NCBI RefSeq assembly: GCF_004761975.1 | Contig: NZ_RQII01000013.1 | Location: forward strand, 1 to 64,000 | Direction of reading: 5' to 3' | Source: Planococcus koreensis | Lineage (GTDB): Bacteria > Bacillota > Bacilli > Bacillales_A > Planococcaceae | Length of the DNA: 64,000 nucleotides | Part shown: piece after piece, positions 55,798 to 64,000 of the stretch | Layout of the letters: every line of letters begins with the position of its first letter | How positions within the stretch are numbered: position 1 is the stretch's first letter | The notes under the pieces: generated by a model | The model's input: the letters and a program-made list of their open reading frames with translations, nothing else | Databases searched by the model: none | What the model was told of the DNA's origin: nothing | Made by a program: the position numbers and the translations under genes

Positions 55798-55839
55798 AAG
55801 ATGAGAACCTGATTTGTATACAGAAGGGAGACTGGGTCG

Positions 55840-56058
55840 ATGGCGAAAGACGATGTAATTGAAATCGAAGGAACAGTCGTTGAGACTTTGCCTAACGCGA
55901 TGTTTAAAGTGGAACTGGAGAACGGCCATACGATTCTTGCGCATGTATCAGGCAAGATCCGCATGCATTTCATCCGCATTCTGCCGGGGGATAAAGTAAC
56001 AGTGGAACTTTCTCCTTACGATTTAACACGCGGTCGTATCACATACCGTTTTAAATAA
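55840..56058 (+). CDS. infA: InfA, translation initiation factor IF-1
   Basis: A 72-residue OB-fold protein that occupies the A site during initiation. [52 protein letters not shown] is the complete family core. GAAGGGAG lies 12 nt upstream of ATG 55840. Upstream is the map remnant, so its promoter is unclear. Confidence 0.97.
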   Translation: MAKDDVIEIEGTVVETLPNAMFKVELENGHTILAHVSGKIRMHFIRILPGDKVTVELSPYDLTRGRITYRFK

Positions 56059-56095
56059 TCTTTTGCACTCCGGACTACTAAGGAGGTTGGGTTAG

Positions 56096-56209
<114 letters not shown>

Positions 56210-56230
56210 TAAGAAGGAGGTGCATCACAC

Positions 56231-56596
56231 ATGGCACGTATTGCTGGTGTTGACATTCCACGCGACAAACGCGTTGTTATTTCATTAACATACATTTTCG
56301 GTGTTGGTAAAACTACTGCTCAGAAAGTACTTTCAGGAGCTGGTATCTCTGAAGATACTCGCGTTCGCGATCTTACTGAAGACGAGTTGAACAATATCCG
56401 TGAGCAATTGGATCAATATAAAATTGAAGGTGACCTACGCCGTGAAGTTTCTATGAACATCAAGCGATTGATGGAAATTGCTAGCTTCCGAGGTATCCGC
56501 CACCGCCGTGGACTACCTGTTCGCGGACAAAATACGAAGAACAATGCGCGTACGCGTAAAGGTCCTCGTAAAACTGTAGCTAACAAGAAAAAATAA
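56231..56596 (+). CDS. rpsM: 30S ribosomal protein S13
   Basis: A 121-residue small-subunit head protein contacting P-site tRNA with its basic tail. [33 protein letters not shown] opens it, and the tail [35 protein letters not shown] is intact. GAAGGAGGTGC precedes ATG 56231. First of the alpha operon segment. Confidence 0.97.
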   Translation: MARIAGVDIPRDKRVVISLTYIFGVGKTTAQKVLSGAGISEDTRVRDLTEDELNNIREQLDQYKIEGDLRREVSMNIKRLMEIASFRGIRHRRGLPVRGQNTKNNARTRKGPRKTVANKKK

Positions 56597-56603
56597 TCAG
56601 TAA

Positions 56604-57011
<408 letters not shown>

Positions 57012-57139
57012 TCGTTAATCTGAATAGGATTTTTGAACATCACGACTTACTGAATGTGTTCCGAATCGTTGCGAAAGTCTGTGACTATCGAATTCTTGAT
57101 GAAACGAAAATACCGACGTTTTGAAGGAGGGTAAAATGA

Positions 57140-58084
57140 ATGCTCGAAATAGAAAAACCGAAAATTGAAACGGTCGAGATCGACAACACTGCTAAATACG
57201 GCAAGTTTGTTGTTGAACCACTTGAACGTGGATATGGAACTACTTTAGGAAACTCCTTACGTCGAATCTTACTTTCATCTTTACCAGGCGCTGCTGTTAC
57301 TTCGATTCAAATTGACGGTGTCTTGCATGAATTCTCCACTGTTGAAGGTGTAGAAGAAGATGTAGCATCAATCATCTTGAATATTAAGAAACTGGCACTG
57401 AAAATTTACTCTGACGAAGAAAAAGTCATTGAAATTGATGTAAAAGGTGATGGAACGGTTACGGCTGCAGATATCACACACGACAGTGATGTGGAAATTC
57501 TGAATCCGGATCTATATATTGCAACAATCGCTAAAAACGGACACCTGCGTATGCGTATGTATGCGAACAGAGGCCGTGGATACGCTCGTGCAGATCAGAA
57601 CAAACGTGAAGATCTACCGATCGGCGTTATTCCGATTGACTCTATTTACACTCCAGTATCACGCGTGAACTTCCAAGTGGAAAACACACGTGTGGGCCAG
57701 CTCGCTAATTTTGATAAATTATCTCTTGATGTATGGACAGATGGCAGCATTGGTCCTAAAGAGGCAATTGCACTTGGTGCGAAAATTTTTACTGAGCATT
57801 TAAATATCTTCGTTGGATTGACTGATGAGGCTCAAACGGCTGAAATCATGGTTGAAAAAGAAGAAGACCAAAAAGAAAAAGTGTTGGAGATGACTATCGA
57901 AGAACTTGATCTCTCGGTCCGTTCTTACAACTGCTTAAAACGTGCGGGTATCAACACGGTACACGAACTGGCAAGCAAGTCGGAAGACGACATGATGAAA
58001 GTACGCAACCTCGGACGCAAATCACTTGAAGAAGTTAAAGTGAAGTTAGAAGATTTAGGGTTGGGCCTTCGCAAAGAAGACTGA
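57140..58084 (+). CDS. rpoA: RpoA, RNA polymerase alpha subunit
   Basis: A 314-residue protein. The N-terminal dimerisation domain has [36 protein letters not shown] near residue 27. The C-terminal domain that binds UP elements and activators has [22 protein letters not shown] and [21 protein letters not shown] 57140 is used; GAAGGAGGG is 8 nt upstream and an out-of-frame ATG at 57136 is not. The 128-bp gap before it has no clear hairpin. Confidence 0.98.
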   Translation: MLEIEKPKIETVEIDNTAKYGKFVVEPLERGYGTTLGNSLRRILLSSLPGAAVTSIQIDGVLHEFSTVEGVEEDVASIILNIKKLALKIYSDEEKVIEIDVKGDGTVTAADITHDSDVEILNPDLYIATIAKNGHLRMRMYANRGRGYARADQNKREDLPIGVIPIDSIYTPVSRVNFQVENTRVGQLANFDKLSLDVWTDGSIGPKEAIALGAKIFTEHLNIFVGLTDEAQTAEIMVEKEEDQKEKVLEMTIEELDLSVRSYNCLKRAGINTVHELASKSEDDMMKVRNLGRKSLEEVKVKLEDLGLGLRKED

Positions 58085-58130
58085 CACTTATAATCGGATC
58101 CGATATATTTAACAAAGGAGGGAAACTTCA

Positions 58131-58505
58131 ATGAGAAAGCTACAACGTACAAGTTCTCAGCGTAAAGCACTATTACGTGACCTTACAACAGACTTAATCG
58201 TTCATGAACGCATTCAAACGACTGAAGCTCGTGCGAAAGAAGTTCGTTCAACTGTAGAAAAAATGATTACGCTTGGCAAACGTGGAGATCTTCACGCACG
58301 CCGTAAAGCTGCAGCATTTATTCGCCGTGAGTTAGTAACTACTGCTGACGCAGAAGGCAACGAAAACACAATCTTTGCTTTGCAAAAATTGTTTGATGAC
58401 GTTGCACCACGCTACGCAGAACGCCAAGGCGGTTACACTCGCATCATGAAAATGGGGCCTCGTCGCGGAGATGGCGCACCAATGGTAATTATCGAATTAG
58501 TTTAA
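58131..58505 (+). CDS. rplQ: 50S ribosomal protein L17
   Basis: A 124-residue protein at the tunnel exit. [56 protein letters not shown] opens it. AAGGAGGG precedes ATG 58131. It ends the alpha operon; two hairpins follow before the ECF genes. Confidence 0.97.
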   Translation: MRKLQRTSSQRKALLRDLTTDLIVHERIQTTEARAKEVRSTVEKMITLGKRGDLHARRKAAAFIRRELVTTADAEGNENTIFALQKLFDDVAPRYAERQGGYTRIMKMGPRRGDGAPMVIIELV

Positions 58506-58531
58506 TTTGAATCAGCAGGTTCAAGTTAGAT

Positions 58532-58556
58532 CCTCCAGCTGAACTTCAGCCGGAGG
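58532..58556 (+). other. Hairpin after rplQ without a T run
   Basis: CCTCC-A-GCTGAA pairs with TTCAGC-C-GGAGG, an 11-bp stem with an A-C mismatch and almost no loop. It is followed by ACAATTG rather than T, so it may protect the 3' end or pair with the next terminator 15 nt downstream. Confidence 0.6.
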
Positions 58557-58572
58557 GACAATTGATTTACTG

Positions 58573-58598
58573 GAAGAGGGTTCATGCCCTCTTCTTTT
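58573..58598 (+). terminator. Terminator of the alpha operon
   Basis: An 8-bp stem GAAGAGGG/CCCTCTTC with a TTCATG loop is followed by TTTT. Confidence 0.85.
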
Positions 58599-58640
58599 AG
58601 CATTATGGTTTATACGACACTCATGAAAAGCTGAGCGTTA

Positions 58641-58768
58641 TGATGAGCGAGTCTTCGGACGGCGTCTTGTCTAGCTCTACGCACCTCATTCAACCCTGGC
58701 TTAAGCAACCGGGGCGCCATAGAGACAGAAAAGCGCATTTCTCTGAATGAGGTGCGCGCTTTTTTTTA
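58641..58768 (+). ncRNA. Structured intergenic element of unknown function
   Basis: Between the rplQ terminator and ecfA1 lies a GC-rich structured stretch. It has a GTC-TTCG-GAC tetraloop hairpin at 58651-58660 and a perfect 12-bp long-range stem, CGCACCTCATTC (58680-58691) with GAATGAGGTGCG (58745-58756). Inside is a CCCTGG/CCGGGG hairpin, and eight T follow at 58761-58768. It resembles an untranslated leader or a dispersed intergenic repeat with a GTCTTGTCTAGCTC segment. No T-box, protein gene or known riboswitch core is visible. Confidence 0.6.
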
Positions 58769-58845
58769 TCCATTTTTAGTTTTACAATTGCTTATGAGAC
58801 CGAGTAGAGTAGAGGTAGTTTGCAATTTAGGGGAGGCTAGCAGAG

Positions 58846-59694
58846 ATGAATTCGATTATTATGTCATTAGAAAATGTGACATTTACATATGCGCCAGAAG
58901 ACGAGTCGGTTCGGCCAGCAGTCGCAGACCTTTCTTTCACGATAGAAGAAGGAGAGTGGATTGCGCTGGTCGGACATAACGGCTCAGGCAAATCAACGAT
59001 CGCCAAGCTGATGAACGGTTTGCTGTTCCCGAATTCCGGCAAAGTGACGGCAATGGGCAAACCGATGTCCGAAGAAACGCTATGGGACATCCGTTCACAG
59101 ATGGGGATGGTGTTCCAAAACCCCGACAACCAATTTGTCGGGGCGACGGTGCAGGACGATGTGGCTTTCGCTTTGGAAAACAATGGCGTACCGCATGAAG
59201 AAATGGTGGTGCGTGTGAAAGAATCGCTGCGCCAAGTGAAGATGGAAGATTATATGGACCAGGAGCCTCATCATTTATCCGGTGGGCAGAAGCAGCGCGT
59301 GGCAATTGCCGGCGCATTGGCTTTGCGGCCGCGCTTGCTGATTTTAGATGAAGCGACGTCGATGCTCGATCCGCAGGGGCGCATGGAAGTGATTGAAACA
59401 ATCCGTGAACTGAGAAAAGCGACCGGTTTGACGGTCATCTCCATTACGCATGACTTGGAGGAAGCGGCATTGGCGGACCGGCTGATTGTCATGAACCAGG
59501 GGCATAAACAATTGGAAGGCAGCCCGGAGCAAGTATTCCGTTCGGGAAGCGAATTGATAAAGCTGGGATTGGATTTGCCATTTGCGATGCGCATGACGCA
59601 TTTGCTGCGCAAAGAAGGCGTAGATATTAAAGGCGAGCATATGACAGAAGATGAGTTGGTGGATGAGTTATGGACATCTTACTCCAAGATGTAG
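58846..59694 (+). CDS. ecfA1: EcfA1, ECF transporter ATPase
   Basis: A 282-residue ABC ATPase of the energy-coupling factor module that powers vitamin uptake. Walker A GHNGSGKST is near residue 44, the Q-loop FQNPDNQF near 90, the signature LSGGQKQRVAIAG near 145 and Walker B LLILDEATSMLDP near 165. GGGGAGGC lies upstream of ATG 58846. It overlaps ecfA2 by 25 bp. No vitamin-binding S component is in the window, as expected for a group II module shared by many S subunits. Confidence 0.95.
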   Translation: MNSIIMSLENVTFTYAPEDESVRPAVADLSFTIEEGEWIALVGHNGSGKSTIAKLMNGLLFPNSGKVTAMGKPMSEETLWDIRSQMGMVFQNPDNQFVGATVQDDVAFALENNGVPHEEMVVRVKESLRQVKMEDYMDQEPHHLSGGQKQRVAIAGALALRPRLLILDEATSMLDPQGRMEVIETIRELRKATGLTVISITHDLEEAALADRLIVMNQGHKQLEGSPEQVFRSGSELIKLGLDLPFAMRMTHLLRKEGVDIKGEHMTEDELVDELWTSYSKM

Positions 59695-60542
59695 GGTACA
59701 GTTATGCGAAAGATACGCCATTTGAAAAAAGGGCATTGCATCACGTGAATCTGCACATCCCGTCTGGATCCTATACAGCGATCATCGGCCATACCGGTTC
59801 CGGAAAATCGACTGTTCTGCAGCATTTGAACGCGCTGCTGAAACCGACGGAAGGCACCGTGATGATCGGCGAACGGAAAATAGAAGAGGGGACAAAGGCG
59901 AAAAATCTGCGTGATATCCGCCGCCAAGTCGGCATTGTCTTCCAATTTCCGGAACAGCAGCTGTTTGACGAGACCGTCTTGAAAGACATCATGTTCGGGC
60001 CTTTGAATTACGGTGTGCCGGAAGAAGAAGCAAGCCGGCGCGCACGCGAATTGGTCCAGCAGCTTGGGCTTCCAGAGGATGTGCTGGAAAAGTCGCCGTT
60101 CGACCTGTCGGGCGGGCAAATGCGCCGGGTGGCGATAGCGGGCGTCCTCGCGATGGAACCGGACGTATTGGTGCTTGATGAACCGACAGCGGGGCTGGAT
60201 CCAAGAGGCCGCCGTGAAATCATGGATCTTTTCTACCGGCTCCATGTTGAAAAAGGGCTGACGACGGTACTCGTTACGCATAGCATGGAAGATGCCGCGC
60301 GCTACGCCGACCAGATTGCAATCATGCATGGCGGCAAATGCGTGGTGACAGGCGATCCGGTCACTATCTTTTCCAATGAAGAGCAATTGCATGATTACCG
60401 GCTTGAACCGCCGCGTTCAGTCCGCCTGCAGCGGCAATTCGAAGAAAAGATGGGCATCAAACTGGACGCCATTTCCCTGACCGAGGAAGCCTTGGCGAAA
60501 AACATCGCGCAGGCGCTTCAGAAAGGGCGTGACGCAGAATGA
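59670..60542 (+). CDS. ecfA2: EcfA2, ECF transporter ATPase
   Basis: A 290-residue partner ATPase. Walker A GHTGSGKST is near residue 40, the Q-loop FQFPEQQLF near 91, signature LSGGQMRRVAIAGVLA near 145 and Walker B VLVLDEPTAGLDP near 165. The start lies within ecfA1 (GAGTTGGTGG upstream) and the stop overlaps ecfT as ATGA, so the three ECF subunits are translationally coupled. Confidence 0.95.
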   Translation: MDILLQDVGYSYAKDTPFEKRALHHVNLHIPSGSYTAIIGHTGSGKSTVLQHLNALLKPTEGTVMIGERKIEEGTKAKNLRDIRRQVGIVFQFPEQQLFDETVLKDIMFGPLNYGVPEEEASRRARELVQQLGLPEDVLEKSPFDLSGGQMRRVAIAGVLAMEPDVLVLDEPTAGLDPRGRREIMDLFYRLHVEKGLTTVLVTHSMEDAARYADQIAIMHGGKCVVTGDPVTIFSNEEQLHDYRLEPPRSVRLQRQFEEKMGIKLDAISLTEEALAKNIAQALQKGRDAE

Positions 60543-61336
60543 TTGAGAAAATGATCTTCGGCCGTTATATCCCCGGCGACTCAATTGTCCACCGGATGGA
60601 TCCGCGTGCCAAAATCCTCTTCGTGTTTATTTTTATCGCGGTGGTTTTTGTAGCGAATAATGCGTTGACTTACGGCATTTTGTTGGGCTTCACGCTGTTT
60701 GTTGTATTTTTGTCGAAAATCCGCCTGTATTTTCTGGTGACAGGCTTGAAACCGGTCTTTATTTTATTGATATTCACATTCCTCTTGCATATTTTCTTTA
60801 CGCGCGAAGGGGATGTGCTGCTGAGCATCGGTTTTATCGAGATTTATGAAGAAGGGCTGCGGCAAGGTATCTTCCTGTCGGTCCGCTTCCTGGTGCTGGT
60901 GTTCATTACGAGCATCTTGACGCTGACGACTTCACCGATTTCCATAACTGATGGCATTGAAACCTTGCTTGGGCCGTTCAAGCGCGTGAAGCTTCCGGTG
61001 CACGAGCTGGCGCTGATGATGTCGATTTCGCTGCGCTTTATCCCGACCTTGATGGATGAGACGGGGAAAATCATGAAGGCGCAGATGGCCAGGGGATCGG
61101 ATATCAGCTCTGGGCCTGTGAAAGAACGCATCAAAGCGGTTGTGCCTTTACTGATTCCGCTGTTCGTCAGCGCCTTTAAACGGGCGGAAGACTTGGCGAC
61201 AGCGATGGAAGTGCGCGGCTACCGCGGCGGTGAAGGCCGCACCCGCTACCGCCAGCTCGACTGGGGCTTTAAAGATACATTCAGCATGGCGCTGCTTGTC
61301 GGTTTGACAGCTGTTCTTTGGTATTACCGGACATAA
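60539..61336 (+). CDS. ecfT: EcfT, ECF transporter transmembrane subunit
   Basis: A 265-residue membrane protein with about five to six hydrophobic segments. The coupling-helix arginine motifs, ARG in MKAQMARGSD and VRG in AMEVRGYRGG, contact the two ATPases in this family. YIPGDSIVHRMDPRAKIL opens the protein as usual. It follows ecfA2 by a 4-nt overlap and is 11 bp from truA. Confidence 0.95.
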   Translation: MIEKMIFGRYIPGDSIVHRMDPRAKILFVFIFIAVVFVANNALTYGILLGFTLFVVFLSKIRLYFLVTGLKPVFILLIFTFLLHIFFTREGDVLLSIGFIEIYEEGLRQGIFLSVRFLVLVFITSILTLTTSPISITDGIETLLGPFKRVKLPVHELALMMSISLRFIPTLMDETGKIMKAQMARGSDISSGPVKERIKAVVPLLIPLFVSAFKRAEDLATAMEVRGYRGGEGRTRYRQLDWGFKDTFSMALLVGLTAVLWYYRT

Positions 61337-61347
61337 GGAGAGAAAGC

Positions 61348-62091
61348 ATGAAACGAATGAAAGCGAAAATCGCCTATGACGGGTCCGGTTTTGCGGGCTA
61401 CCAGGTCCAGCCGGATTCGCGTACGGTGCAGCAGGAATTGATGAAAGTTTTGAAGACGATCCATAAAGGCGAAATCGTGCAAGTGGTGGCGAGCGGGCGG
61501 ACGGATGCGAAAGTGCATGCGACCGGCCAAGTCATCCATTTTGATACGCCGCTGTCGATTCCGGACAGCGGCTGGCTGAAGGCGCTCAATGTGCTGCTGC
61601 CGGAAGACATCCGGGTGGCGGAGATCCACGAGGCTCCTGAAGGTTTCCACGCGCGCTATCACGCGGCGGGGAAGACCTACCGCTACAAATGGGACCGCAG
61701 CCAAGTGATCAGCCCGTTCACCCGTAATTACATGGTGCATATCAAGCAGCGGCCTGACCTTGTGAAAATGCAGCAAGCGGCCGAAGCGTTTATCGGCACC
61801 CATGATTTTTCGAGTTTCTGTGCTGTCAATACGGGCGTCGTCGATAAAGTCCGGACGGTGAGGCGCCTGGAATTTGAGGAGCACGGGGAAGAGCTCCACA
61901 TGGTCATCGAAGGATCCGGCTTCCTTTATAATATGGTGCGCATCATCGCAGGTACCTTGATGGAAGTCGGGCTCGGCAGAAAAAACGTGTCGGAAGTGGC
62001 GGACATCATTGCTGCCAAAGAGCGGGGAGCGGCTGGAAAAACAGCTGCGGCCCACGGTTTATACCTTGAAAATGTGGAGTATGATTGCTGA
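61348..62091 (+). CDS. truA: TruA, tRNA pseudouridine(38-40) synthase
   Basis: A 247-residue enzyme that makes pseudouridine at tRNA positions 38-40. The catalytic Asp53 is in SGRTDAKVHA, with FHARYHAAGKTYRY and FLYNMVRIIAGTLMEVG further on. ATG 61348 has AAGGAGAG upstream; the second ATG at 61357 is possible. The longer frame from 61318 lies in ecfT. Confidence 0.95.
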   Translation: MKRMKAKIAYDGSGFAGYQVQPDSRTVQQELMKVLKTIHKGEIVQVVASGRTDAKVHATGQVIHFDTPLSIPDSGWLKALNVLLPEDIRVAEIHEAPEGFHARYHAAGKTYRYKWDRSQVISPFTRNYMVHIKQRPDLVKMQQAAEAFIGTHDFSSFCAVNTGVVDKVRTVRRLEFEEHGEELHMVIEGSGFLYNMVRIIAGTLMEVGLGRKNVSEVADIIAAKERGAAGKTAAAHGLYLENVEYDC

Positions 62092-62123
62092 AACAACTTT
62101 TCCTGGTGTATTTTGAAAAACCC

Positions 62124-62152
62124 TTGACTTTCCACCCGATTCGTTATAACAT
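62124..62152 (+). promoter_or_regulatory. Promoter of rplM-rpsI
   Basis: TTGACT at 62124-62129 and TAACAT at 62147-62152 are 17 bp apart; a competing TATAAC is offset by 2 bp. Confidence 0.6.
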
Positions 62153-62158
62153 GATGTA

Positions 62159-62299
62159 TGGTATTTTCATTACCCCCACGATATGCCCCGGAAGGTTATT
62201 TGTGTTAAGGGATAACGAAAAAACGGAACAACGGACATGTGCCAACGGGACTTGGTGCATGATTAATAACAGAGATGATATTTTAGGAGGACAATATAC
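62159..62299 (+). ncRNA. L13-type leader candidate
   Basis: A 140-nt untranslated leader before rplM, the position where Firmicutes carry the L13 ribosomal leader. Short paired segments are possible (GTTAAGGGATAAC near 62205, CCCCGG near 62184), but the family consensus could not be verified by eye. Confidence 0.45.
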
Positions 62300-62737
62300 A
62301 TGCGTACAACATTCATGGCTAAAGGTCACGAAGTCGAGCGTAAATGGTTGGTTGTCGATGCAGAAGGGCAAACTCTTGGACGTTTAGCTTCTGAAGTCGC
62401 TTCAATCTTACGTGGTAAATACAAACCAACATTCACACCAAACGTTGACACTGGTGATCACGTGATCATCATCAACGCTGACAAAATCCACTTGACTGGT
62501 AAAAAACTATCAGACAAAATCTACTACCGCCACACACAATACAGCGGTGGTTTGAAACAGCGCACAGCACTTGAAATGCGCACTAAATACCCGACTAAAA
62601 TGCTTGAATTGGCTATCAAAGGGATGCTTCCAAAAAACTCTCTTGGCCGTCAGACGTTCAGAAAACTTCATGTTTATGCTGGACCAGACCATAACCACCA
62701 AGCACAACAACCAGAAGCTTACACGCTTCGCGGATAA
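62300..62737 (+). CDS. rplM: 50S ribosomal protein L13
   Basis: A 145-residue early-assembly protein. [57 protein letters not shown] (residues about 14-70) and [30 protein letters not shown] are typical. TTTAGGAGGAC precedes ATG 62300. Cotranscribed with rpsI. Confidence 0.97.
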   Translation: MRTTFMAKGHEVERKWLVVDAEGQTLGRLASEVASILRGKYKPTFTPNVDTGDHVIIINADKIHLTGKKLSDKIYYRHTQYSGGLKQRTALEMRTKYPTKMLELAIKGMLPKNSLGRQTFRKLHVYAGPDHNHQAQQPEAYTLRG

Positions 62738-62766
62738 TCATACGTAAATAAGAGGAGGATACACCT

Positions 62767-63159
62767 TTGGCACAAGTTCAATATATTGGTACAGGTCGCC
62801 GTAAAAACTCTACAGCTCGCGTACGTTTAGTACCTGGCGACGGCACAATTACAATCAACAAACGTGACGTATCGGATTACGTTCCATACGAAACTCTTGA
62901 GCAAATCATCAAGCAGCCACTAGTTGCTACTGAAACTCTAGGAAGCTACGACGTCCTAGTAAACGTAAACGGCGGTGGATTCACTGGACAAGCTGGCGCA
63001 ATCCGCCACGGTATCGCTCGCGCTCTACTTACTGTAGACCCTGCTTTCCGTCCAGCGTTGAAATCTGCTGGGTTGTTAACACGTGACCCACGTATGAAAG
63101 AACGTAAAAAACCAGGTCTTAAATCAGCACGTCGCGCACCTCAGTTCTCAAAACGTTAA
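62767..63159 (+). CDS. rpsI: 30S ribosomal protein S9
   Basis: A 130-residue protein whose C-terminal tail ([12 protein letters not shown]) contacts P-site t[33 protein letters not shown] opens it and [20 protein letters not shown] is typical. TTG start at 62767 with AGAGGAGGATA upstream. Confidence 0.97.
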   Translation: MAQVQYIGTGRRKNSTARVRLVPGDGTITINKRDVSDYVPYETLEQIIKQPLVATETLGSYDVLVNVNGGGFTGQAGAIRHGIARALLTVDPAFRPALKSAGLLTRDPRMKERKKPGLKSARRAPQFSKR

Positions 63160-63166
63160 TTTTTCC

Positions 63167-63206
63167 AAAACCCCTTTTCTCTTCGGAGCAAAGGGGTTTT
63201 GTTCTG
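63167..63206 (+). terminator. Terminator after rpsI
   Basis: AAAACCCCTTT pairs with AAAGGGGTTTT, and an inner CTC-TTCG-GAG tetraloop extends the stem; T-rich sequence follows. Confidence 0.92.
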
Positions 63207-63230
63207 TCCAGGGAGAAAAGGCAGAATTGA

Positions 63231-63258
63231 TTTAAAATAAAGTCTGCTATGTTATACT
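63231..63258 (+). promoter_or_regulatory. Promoter of the Mrp-family gene
   Basis: An extended -10 TGT-TATACT ends at 63258. A weak -35, TTTAAA at 63231, is 16 bp upstream. Confidence 0.55.
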
Positions 63259-63293
63259 TTACGGTGAGCAAAAGTGAGAAGGAGTGTATCCAT

Positions 63294-64000
63294 ATGTTGA
63301 ATGAAGCACAAGTTCGCGAATTACTGGGGACGTTGCAAGACCCGTTTTTACATAGATCGCTGACTGAAACGAACGGCATTACGTCGGTCACGATAAAAGA
63401 AGAGAAAAAACACGTCAGCGTGAAGCTGGCTATCGCTAAAACGAACACGCCTGAACAGATGCAGTTGCAGATGAAGGTTGTTGAAATTCTGAAAGAAGCG
63501 GGAGCGGGTTCTGTCGGCATCCGTTTTGAAGAACTGCCTCCAGAAGCATTGGCGCAATTCCGCGGCACTGCGAATGAATCAGAAGCACAAGACCTGCTGT
63601 CGCCATTGAACAAAGTTGAATTCATTTCGATCGCCAGCGGCAAAGGCGGCGTCGGCAAATCGACAGTATCCGTAAACTTGGCTGTCGCGCTTGCACGCCT
63701 TGGCAAAAAAGTGGGCTTGATCGATGCGGATATCTACGGTTTCAGTGTGCCGGATATGATGGGCATCGATAAATCGCCGGTCGTCCGGGGCAACACAATC
63801 ATTCCGGTAGAACGTTTCGGCGTCAAAGTGATTTCAATGGGCTTTTTTGTCGAAGACAATATGCCAGTCGTATGGCGCGGCCCGATGCTCGGGAAAGTCT
63901 TGGATCAATTCTTCCGCGACGTTGAATGGGGCGAATTGGATTATTTGCTGCTGGACTTGCCGCCAGGGACAGGCGACGTAGCGCTGGATATCCACCAGAT
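63294..64000 (+). CDS. Mrp/ApbC family P-loop ATPase (SalA-like), 5' part
   Basis: The first 235 residues of a protein that runs past the window edge. An N-terminal MIP18/DUF59-like domain (LGTLQDPFLHRSLTETNGITSVTIKE) is followed by the deviant Walker A ISIASGKGGVGKSTVSVNLA near residue 112, LIDADIYGFSVPDMMG, MPVVWRGPMLGKVLDQF and LLLDLPPGTGDVALDI. Homologues are iron-sulfur carriers or, as B. subtilis SalA, transcription regulators; the sequence here does not decide between them. AAGGAG lies upstream of ATG 63294. Confidence 0.93.
   Translation, partial: MLNEAQVRELLGTLQDPFLHRSLTETNGITSVTIKEEKKHVSVKLAIAKTNTPEQMQLQMKVVEILKEAGAGSVGIRFEELPPEALAQFRGTANESEAQDLLSPLNKVEFISIASGKGGVGKSTVSVNLAVALARLGKKVGLIDADIYGFSVPDMMGIDKSPVVRGNTIIPVERFGVKVISMGFFVEDNMPVVWRGPMLGKVLDQFFRDVEWGELDYLLLDLPPGTGDVALDIHQ

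Noticed and set aside
55436-55839. RNase P RNA or other large ncRNA between adk and infA
   Set aside because: GGCAGTCCGGACGGTCGAGGAAACATGAG looked superficially like a structured RNA core, but the conserved RNase P blocks are absent and protein similarity explains the sequence.

Overview
The window is a chromosomal segment of a low-to-mid GC Firmicute of the Planococcaceae type (Planococcus, Planomicrobium or a close relative). The inference rests on a Bacillales-type gene order (ctsR-mcsA-mcsB-clpC-radA, then isoprenoid/tRNA-synthetase/sigH genes, then rplKAJL-rpoBC, then the str, S10, spc and alpha operons, then ecfA1-ecfA2-ecfT-truA-rplM-rpsI). It also rests on Gram-positive features: strong AAGGAGG ribosome binding sites, GTG/TTG starts in the usual places, T-box leaders, a zinc-type S14, zinc-lid adenylate kinase and McsB arginine kinase. 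No mobile element, CRISPR array, rRNA or tRNA gene was seen. Almost all genes are on the plus strand.

Layout. 1-430: a small DUF3006-like protein and its terminator. 430-5120: CtsR-controlled protein quality-control operon with a perfect CtsR operator. 5130-15200: radA, a PIN/TRAM membrane protein (disA, which sits between them in Bacillus subtilis, is absent), ispD-ispF-gltX, a Cys-type T-box with cysE-cysS-mrnC-rlmB-rae1, and sigH. 15200-27090: rpmG-secE-nusG, rplK-rplA with two L1-operator-like hairpins, the L10 leader with rplJ-rplL, a RsmC-like methyltransferase, and rpoB-rpoC behind an attenuator-like hairpin. 27090-31940: L7Ae-like gene, rpsL-rpsG-fusA-tuf. 31940-42530: a complete-looking ilvE / T-box-ilvB-ilvN-ilvC-leuABCD-ilvA block. 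This is followed by an NhaC-superfamily transporter, both inserted between tuf and rpsJ. 44000-58600: S10-spc-alpha ribosomal protein clusters with secY, adk, infA and rpoA. 58600-63200: a structured intergenic element, the ECF transporter energizing module, truA, and rplM-rpsI. 63294-end: start of an Mrp/SalA-type P-loop ATPase cut by the window edge.

The genes work together as the cell's core translation and transcription block, with proteolysis, cysteine charging/synthesis and branched-chain amino acid synthesis attached. Regulation is mostly visible as RNA: two T-boxes (specifiers read as UGC/Cys and AUC/Ile), L1, L10, S10 and L13-type leaders, and a CtsR DNA operator.

I do not see an obviously new biological system. 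The most notable points are: (i) a decayed methionine aminopeptidase gene (map) at its normal place between adk and infA; (ii) apparent single-base deletions in rplX and rpsN, and non-canonical or damaged starts in ilvA and the L7Ae-like gene, which may be sequence errors or real; (iii) a perfect 24-bp palindrome at the predicted 5' end of the tuf transcript; (iv) duplicated L1-type operators; (v) a hairpin bridging the Shine-Dalgarno sequence and start of nusG; (vi) the ilv-leu operon inside the ribosomal protein supercluster; (vii) an unexplained structured element between rplQ and ecfA1.
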